This document shows, piece after piece, positions 6,065-9,735 of a stretch of 9,735 nucleotides of DNA (position 1 is its first letter; each line of letters begins with the position of its first letter). Source of the DNA: JBEKYH01 sp049511115 (GTDB lineage: Bacteria; Planctomycetota; Phycisphaerae; Tepidisphaerales; Tepidisphaeraceae); the NCBI GenBank assembly GCA_049511115.1, contig JBEKYH010000394.1, positions 1 through 9,735 of the forward strand, in the 5' to 3' direction. The notes below the pieces were generated by a model that was not told the origin of the DNA, made no database searches, and saw only the letters and a program-made list of their open reading frames with translations. The translations under genes and the position numbers were made by a program.

Positions 6065-6074
6065 GATCACCTCC
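6065..6074 (-). other. Orphan extended Shine-Dalgarno-like sequence
   Basis: On the minus strand GGAGGTGATC is a 10-base perfect complement of the usual 16S rRNA 3' tail. It lies 6 bases past the stop of the TlpA-like gene and about 90 bases before the GT4 start. No gene of convincing length starts at the right distance. It may be chance or a ribosome-docking site. Confidence 0.3.
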
Positions 6075-6080
6075 GGCCGC

Positions 6081-7154
6081 TCAAGGCTTCTGATCGCGCA
6101 TCGCAATCAGCTTGGGAATCAGATCATCAAGCTGCCCGCGCGCCGTGACCGAATAGAGCTTCCCGCTCGCATCCACGATGAAGACCGTCGGGATCGAATC
6201 GATCCCCCAGCTCGAAGAAAACTTGCTGTCCCAGTAATTCCCCTGGTAATACTGCGGCCAGGTAATCCCGTTCTGCGCCACAAAATCCTTCAGCGCCTTC
6301 AGACCCCCCTTATCCTCCGGTTGATCCAGGCTTACCCCGACGAACTCCACTCCTTTGTCCTTGTACTTGGCATAGATCGTCTTATTCTCCGGCATCTCGC
6401 TCACGCATGGCCCGCACCATGTCGCCCAGAAATCGACCACCACCACTTTCCCCTGCAAATCTTTTTGCACCGATATGGGCTTGCCGCTGATCGCGTCAGT
6501 GAAGTCCAGTTCAAACGGCTTGCCGATTCCATCCGCCCGGTGCAGCGCCCCCTGCGCCATCGAGGCATATTGAGATTTGGGATACGCCTGCACAATGCGC
6601 CGATAAATCGCCAGTTGCTGGTCCGGCTCCGACTCTCCCTCGGCAAAGAGCAATTCCGCCCCGCGATCATCCTCGGGAGCCGCCTTGATGAAATCCTCCA
6701 CGCCGGCCGACGCCTGATCCGACCTGGAATTGAGCAACGCAACCGCCTTCATAAACAGGATGGCCGCCTTTGCGTTAGGCCCAGGGTTTTCCGACAGCGC
6801 CGCCTGCGTCTCCGAAAGCACCAACTCGGTTTTTCCGCTCTGAGCCAGGATCATCCACCGGTCCTGCATCAACTCGATCGCCGCAGGGTCCTTTGGAAAC
6901 TTGTCATAAAATGCCTTGGCCATGTCAGCGCGCTTTGTTTCATAATCGCCGCGCTCCTTGAGGTACGATTCGACATACGCCGCGTCCTTCGTGCGCGACA
7001 TGTCCGGCTGCGGTTCCTTCAGGTCGCGATAGGCCTGCAGCATTGTCGCCGCGTCCTGGTCGCCGCTCGCGGGGGCAGTCGCCTGTCCCCGCAACATCAA
7101 TCCCAAAAGTCCCACAACAACTCGTATGCCGCAGATGAAACGGGGGCGGGCCAT
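6081..7154 (-). CDS. Exported TlpA-like thioredoxin-fold protein with helical N-terminal region
   Basis: This 357-aa protein combines a signal sequence (basic MARPRF, hydrophobic VVVGLLGLML at 12-21, likely cleavage near GQATA at 23-27), an alpha-helical region at about 35-205 and a C-terminal thioredoxin domain at about 212-355. The helical region has TPR-like segments such as LAIYRRIVQAYPKSQYASMAQGAL. The active site WCGPC is at 246-250 within VVVVDFWATWCGPCVSEMP. The cis-proline region is SIPTVFIVD (Pro322). The insert typical of TlpA/ResA proteins (FVGVSLDQPEDKGGLKALKDFV) is present. Such proteins reduce or exchange disulfides outside the cytoplasm, for example in cytochrome c maturation. 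No cytochrome genes are nearby, so the partner is unknown. Start ATG 7154 has GGAGG (7159-7163) 4 bases upstream. It is divergent from the TraB-like gene and may be co-transcribed with the GT4 gene. Confidence 0.93.
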   Translation of the reverse strand: MARPRFICGIRVVVGLLGLMLRGQATAPASGDQDAATMLQAYRDLKEPQPDMSRTKDAAYVESYLKERGDYETKRADMAKAFYDKFPKDPAAIELMQDRWMILAQSGKTELVLSETQAALSENPGPNAKAAILFMKAVALLNSRSDQASAGVEDFIKAAPEDDRGAELLFAEGESEPDQQLAIYRRIVQAYPKSQYASMAQGALHRADGIGKPFELDFTDAISGKPISVQKDLQGKVVVVDFWATWCGPCVSEMPENKTIYAKYKDKGVEFVGVSLDQPEDKGGLKALKDFVAQNGITWPQYYQGNYWDSKFSSSWGIDSIPTVFIVDASGKLYSVTARGQLDDLIPKLIAMRDQKP

Positions 7155-7299
7155 GATTCCTCCGTCAGAGAAGTGTTCCCATCATTGCTTTCCATCGCGG
7201 CAACAGCAAGACATCCTGCCGCACCCGCAATTTTACGCCGCCTGAACCCAACGCATCCCCTCGCCGATATTTCCCAATAGGCGTCCCTCTATCGTAGGC

Positions 7300-7305
7300 T
7301 ATAAT
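7300..7305 (+). promoter_or_regulatory. -10 box of the TraB-like gene
   Basis: A perfect TATAAT lies 43 bases before ATG 7349, implying a leader of about 35-40 bases. No good -35 hexamer is seen at 16-18 bases upstream (the region reads AATAGGC). It lies in the 194-base gap between two divergent genes, where a promoter must exist. Confidence 0.45.
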
Positions 7306-7337
7306 CCGCTTGGTAGATATGCTCTCGGCGAATTTCT

Positions 7338-7341
7338 GGAG
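7338..7341 (+). promoter_or_regulatory. Shine-Dalgarno site of the TraB-like gene
   Basis: GGAG lies 7 bases before ATG 7349 and selects it over an in-frame ATG at 7319 and a TTG at 7310. The 7349 start also places the signal peptide at the very N-terminus. Confidence 0.7.
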
Positions 7342-7348
7342 ACTCCCC

Positions 7349-8323
7349 ATGAAACGATTGCTTACCGGGCTGGCCGTTGCCCTCAGTGGCTTGTTATTCC
7401 TCGCTCCACCGGTGTTCTCCGCGCCGGATGCCCCGACGACGCCCGCCGTCCCCACAACCCAGCCCCAGAAATTCATCCGCTTCATCGATCGCGGCGACGC
7501 CGGCGGCGAACTCGACACGGCCGATGTTACTTTTCGCAACAACCGCGGCGCGACCGTCCATCTCGTCGCCGCCGTCCACGTTGGCGAACGCGCGTATTAT
7601 GAGGAACTCGCCAAGAGCTTCGAAGGCTACGACGCTCTTCTCTATGAACTCATCATGTCCAAGGACGCAGCCCCTCCCGATGGATCCGACGCCGGCGAGC
7701 GCTCAAAGGATTTCGTCAGCGAGTCTCAGCAACTCCTTAAGAGGGTATTGAATCTCGAATTCCAGCTTGATGTAATCGACTACACCAAGCCCAATTTCGT
7801 GCACGCCGACCTGGACAAGGAAACCTTCCAGAAGATGGAAGCCGACCGCGGCGAGAGTCTGCTGTCGCTGATGGTCCAGCAGGCCATCGCCGCCTGGACC
7901 AATCCGCCTCCGGGAATGGCGGACGATCCCGACGCCGATTACCGCGAGTTGATACAACTCCTCTGCCGCCCCGACGGCGAGCGCCAACTGAAGCTCATCC
8001 TCGCCAAACAGATGGATGATCTCGAAGCCATCTCCGCCGGTCTCGACGGTCCCGGCGGATCCGTCATCCTCACCGAGCGCAACAAAGCCGCAATGGCCAC
8101 CCTCGACAGCACCCTTGCCGCCGGCAAGACCAACGTCGCCATCTTCTTCGGCGCCGCGCACATGCCCGATATGTCCAAGCGTCTCGCTGACCGCGGCTTC
8201 TCTCCCGTCAATGTTCAATGGCATCGCGCCTGGGACATGACCATCCGCCCCAATCAGCCGAGCATGGCCGAGAAGCTCTTGAACGGCCTGATCGATTCCA
8301 TGGGCGACGACGGCGGAAAGTAA
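7349..8323 (+). CDS. Exported TraB/GumN (Tiki-like) family protein
   Basis: This 324-aa protein starts with a signal peptide (MKRLLTGLAVALSGLLFLAPPVFSA, cleavage near residue 25) and a Pro/Thr-rich linker (26-40). The core matches the TraB/GumN/Tiki superfamily, which includes metal-dependent proteases such as animal Tiki and many bacterial proteins without assigned substrate. Marks are VHLVAAVHVGERAYYEEL (70-87; His77), ALLYELI (96-102; Glu100), a mid-domain helix bundle with PNFVHADLD (148-156), the LTERNKAAM motif (241-249; Arg244) and FFGAAHMPDMSKRLADRGF (266-284; GxxH with His271). The first histidine motif reads AAVH instead of the usual GxxH. The probable location is periplasm or outside the cell. 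Whether it is a protease cannot be decided from sequence. Start ATG 7349 is set by GGAG at 7338-7341, and a TATAAT box at 7300 gives its own promoter. It converges on the DUF2617-type gene. Confidence 0.85.
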   Translation: MKRLLTGLAVALSGLLFLAPPVFSAPDAPTTPAVPTTQPQKFIRFIDRGDAGGELDTADVTFRNNRGATVHLVAAVHVGERAYYEELAKSFEGYDALLYELIMSKDAAPPDGSDAGERSKDFVSESQQLLKRVLNLEFQLDVIDYTKPNFVHADLDKETFQKMEADRGESLLSLMVQQAIAAWTNPPPGMADDPDADYRELIQLLCRPDGERQLKLILAKQMDDLEAISAGLDGPGGSVILTERNKAAMATLDSTLAAGKTNVAIFFGAAHMPDMSKRLADRGFSPVNVQWHRAWDMTIRPNQPSMAEKLLNGLIDSMGDDGGK

Positions 8324-8351
8324 CGCCAGAATTGATGTGAAACGTTGGCGC

Positions 8352-8379
8352 AAAAAAAGCCCCGATATTGCATCGGGGC
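8352..8379 (-). terminator. Intrinsic terminator of the DUF2617-type gene
   Basis: GCCCCGAT (8359-8366) and ATCGGGGC (8372-8379) form a perfect 8-bp stem with a 5-nt loop. On the minus strand it is followed at once by seven Ts (A7 at 8352-8358). It lies 36 bases after the stop at 8415. This is a textbook Rho-independent terminator for the minus-strand gene. In the plus direction the stem lacks a T tract but may still slow read-through from the TraB-like gene. Confidence 0.9.
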
Positions 8380-8414
8380 GTTGGATAAAATGTTCCGTTT
8401 ATCAGGCGAGTCGT

Positions 8415-8975
8415 TTACACGCCCTTCATCACTTCAATAATCGCCTGCGTCTTGATGACCATCAGGTTCTCATCAAAAAGATGGAAGCTCTGCACGCGAA
8501 GTTCGTGGCTACACCGCTCGATGTCCAGAACGCTCAGGCTCGCGCCAACTTCCTGCGTGCCCGGCAGCTCCGCGGTCATCAATTCCCGCTTGGCCGCGTA
8601 GCAGGCGATCTCGCTCTTGGTCGCTTCGTATAGCGTCTGCGAAAGCTGTTCTTCCTGCGTGCTGATCATATAGCGCAGGTTGCCGTTGTAGGTATCTTCG
8701 TGATACTTTTCGCCCCGGCAGGGGGTGGAGAGAATCTGTCCGCGGTCAGGCATTTGCAGCGGCTCGCTGCGCGTGGCGATGACCTCGGTGAGGGTATTCT
8801 TGCCGGCATTGAAGCTGATGACATGCCCGCCCTCAATCAGCCAGATGTCGGCTTCATAGGCGCGGCGCGTCACCTTCTCGACGGCAAGAATGTTGAAGAG
8901 CTCGGGGTGGAGCGTCCTCTGGTAAAGCCAGAGGGTCAATCCCCCTGAGCGACGTTGTTTGGTGCGATGGCTCAT
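8415..8975 (-). CDS. DUF2617-type protein of unknown function
   Basis: This 186-aa protein resembles, from memory, the DUF2617 family found in planctomycetes and actinobacteria. No function is known. Recognisable segments are LWLYQRTLHPELF (15-27), GGHVISFNAGKNTLTEVIATR (49-69), YMISTQEEQLSQTLY (102-116) and the C-terminal FHLFDENLMVIKTQAIIEV (164-182), where family members show a similar H-F-x(n)-E-x-x-VIKTQ pattern. It has no signal peptide or membrane segment and is probably cytoplasmic. ATG 8975 has AAGGA (8980-8984) 4 bases upstream. It has a good -10 box at 9093-9098 and an intrinsic terminator at 8352-8379, so it appears to be a single-gene transcript. Cysteines at 86, 125 and 155 are not arranged as a metal motif. 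The family assignment is moderately sure; the coding call is firm. Confidence 0.82.
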   Translation of the reverse strand: MSHRTKQRRSGGLTLWLYQRTLHPELFNILAVEKVTRRAYEADIWLIEGGHVISFNAGKNTLTEVIATRSEPLQMPDRGQILSTPCRGEKYHEDTYNGNLRYMISTQEEQLSQTLYEATKSEIACYAAKRELMTAELPGTQEVGASLSVLDIERCSHELRVQSFHLFDENLMVIKTQAIIEVMKGV

Positions 8976-9009
8976 AGCGTCCTTGCTCTTTCCCTACAAT
9001 AAAGCCGGC

Positions 9010-9026
9010 GGAAGGAAAAGCCTTCC
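9010..9026 (-). other. Leader hairpin upstream of the DUF2617-type gene
   Basis: GGAAGG (9010-9015) and CCTTCC (9021-9026) form a 6-bp stem with a 5-nt loop in the presumed 5' leader. On the minus strand an AAGGAGG (9025-9031) partly overlaps the stem, but no gene starts just after it. Function unknown. Confidence 0.3.
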
Positions 9027-9092
9027 TCCTTGATGGTTTCCCTGCCGCCAATTGGATTTCGAATGCCGCCCAGTGCGGTAAACGATGAGGGT

Positions 9093-9110
9093 ATTATAGG
9101 GGATTCCCCC
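9093..9110 (-). promoter_or_regulatory. -10 box with adjoining GC palindrome (DUF2617-type gene)
   Basis: A perfect TATAAT is read on the minus strand from 9098 to 9093, about 120 bases before ATG 8975. Directly upstream of it (9099-9109) is the palindrome GGGGA-T-TCCCC, in the -10/-35 spacer, which could be an operator. No convincing -35 is seen; TTGAGC is about 20 bases away. The implied leader is about 110 bases. Confidence 0.4.
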
Positions 9111-9122
9111 GTATTTATGCTC

Positions 9123-9157
9123 AAAAAAATTTTACGCAGCGCTAACTTGCCGCCGCC
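9123..9157 (-). terminator. Possible terminator of the CPBP protease gene
   Basis: On the minus strand a weak stem (CGGCG with CGCTG, one G-T pair) overlapping the stop codon is followed by AAAATTTTTTT (plus strand A7 at 9123-9129, then TTTT). The T tract is good but the stem is short, so this is a tentative call. Confidence 0.35.
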
Positions 9158-9735
9158 AAGGACAGGATAATAATATCATAAATAGCGTGGCAACCAGCGG
9201 TTACGCCAAACCCCCGGCAAATGAAAATTCCCCCAAAATAAATTCCCGCCAGGGTGCGAAATAGACAGGTTTTCCAGCTAAAAGCCTCCGGGCCCAGGTA
9301 ATGGTAGAGCGAAAACAAGATACCGGAAATAAGCACCATCAGTATCCCGGCTCGATTCTTCGGCATGCGCAAAAAATCCACAAGCAATAAATGGAGCAAC
9401 GTCAGCGCCATCAGCCGGAAGATCAACTCTTCATAAATCCCTGCCCCCATTGCAATAATAACCCGCTCAGATATTCCACCCCCATATTCCGCCATGAGGG
9501 TATGGAGTTGCAACCGTGCAAACCCCGCCGCCAACGCCAATAGCGGCAATGTGAGCAACCAGCTCTCAAAAAACATCCCAATCAGCGTCCCAACGTGAAT
9601 TGTCCACTTATCCCCGCAGGCGATGTGCCAGACCAGCAGAATCACAATCAGCGCCCCGGCCGGCAGAAACGTCCCTGTCGCTCCGAAAAGCGAAAAGAAC
9701 TGATGGAGCAAATTAAATGCGACCAGTCTTGATCC
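9142..9735 (-). CDS. CPBP (CAAX-type) intramembrane metalloprotease, 5' end beyond window
   Basis: The frame is open to the right edge of the window (the first visible residues are G-S-R-L-V-A-F-N), so the true start lies outside. 197 codons are visible. A TTG at 9711 could be read as a start but is internal in all likelihood. It is a polytopic membrane protein with about five or six hydrophobic segments. The CPBP/Abi signature is present: GAGIYEELIFRLMAL with the EExxxR motif (glutamates at about 9427-9432, arginine at 9415-9417), then FSLYHYLG with the second conserved His, then GCHAIYDI as the third motif. In this family Glu and His residues form the metal site in the membrane. Motif three is commonly HxxxN and reads HxxxD here. 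Bacterial members act in prenyl-protein-like processing, peptide or bacteriocin immunity, or signalling. The role here is unknown. Confidence 0.9.
   Translation of the reverse strand, partial: GSRLVAFNLLHQFFSLFGATGTFLPAGALIVILLVWHIACGDKWTIHVGTLIGMFFESWLLTLPLLALAAGFARLQLHTLMAEYGGGISERVIIAMGAGIYEELIFRLMALTLLHLLLVDFLRMPKNRAGILMVLISGILFSLYHYLGPEAFSWKTCLFRTLAGIYFGGIFICRGFGVTAGCHAIYDIIILSLAAAS

Noticed and set aside
4984..6093. A 369-aa plus-strand open frame antisense to the GT4 gene
   Set aside because: It is rich in Arg, His, Pro and Gln with no domain pattern and is the mirror of a gene with clear GT4 motifs. Long antisense frames are expected with this codon bias.
6321..7280. A 319-aa plus-strand open frame antisense to the TlpA-like gene
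   Set aside because: Its composition is Arg/Leu/His-rich without motifs, while the opposite strand carries WCGPC and a good Shine-Dalgarno.
1..9735. Search for CRISPR arrays, tRNA/rRNA genes, transposases, phage or defence genes
   Set aside because: No spaced repeat array, RNA gene signature, integrase or transposase motif, or toxin-antitoxin pair was seen on either strand.

Overview
The window looks like a chromosomal stretch from a GC-rich planctomycete, possibly of the Phycisphaerae type. This is an inference. It rests on a DUF2617-type protein, a TPR plus GT41 (O-GlcNAc-transferase-like) glycosyltransferase, a secreted PL22-type oligogalacturonate lyase, a thioredoxin-like protein with a long helical N-terminus, and weak or absent Shine-Dalgarno sites at several starts. 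No phylogenetic marker gene or RNA gene is present, so the placement is tentative.

Layout, left to right. (1) Bases 1-1493, plus strand: the last 24 codons of an unidentified gene, a 98-aa membrane protein, a 58-aa 2x[4Fe-4S] ferredoxin and a GrpB/UPF0157 protein. (2) Bases 1565-4878, plus strand: an exported PL22-like protein and a 630-aa TPR/GT41 glycosyltransferase. (3) Bases 5017-7154, minus strand: a thioredoxin-fold TlpA-like protein followed by a GT4 glycosyltransferase, convergent with the GT41 gene. (4) Bases 7349-8323, plus strand: an exported TraB/GumN/Tiki-like protein, divergent from the TlpA-like gene and with a good TATAAT box. (5) Bases 8415-9735, minus strand: a DUF2617-type gene with a clear intrinsic terminator, then a CPBP (CAAX-type) membrane protease whose start lies beyond the right edge. 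No stretch longer than about 230 bases lacks a gene.

The genes do not form one obvious pathway. They read as ordinary housekeeping and envelope genes: two glycosyltransferases, an exported sugar-acid lyase, an exported redox protein, an exported TraB-like protein and a membrane protease. I found no phage, CRISPR, toxin-antitoxin or defence system.

The unusual content is in small DNA structures. A perfect 41-bp palindrome (20-bp arms, one central base) sits in frame inside the GT41 gene and resembles a REP/MITE-type element. A common GC-rich dispersed repeat lies between the convergent glycosyltransferase genes. Two long hairpins of matching design (14-nt arms, one same-base mismatch, 4-nt loop) flank the GrpB gene. 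The start region of the 98-aa membrane protein gene is duplicated. The PL22-like protein appears to have replaced the family's metal-binding HPHP motif with EPNP.
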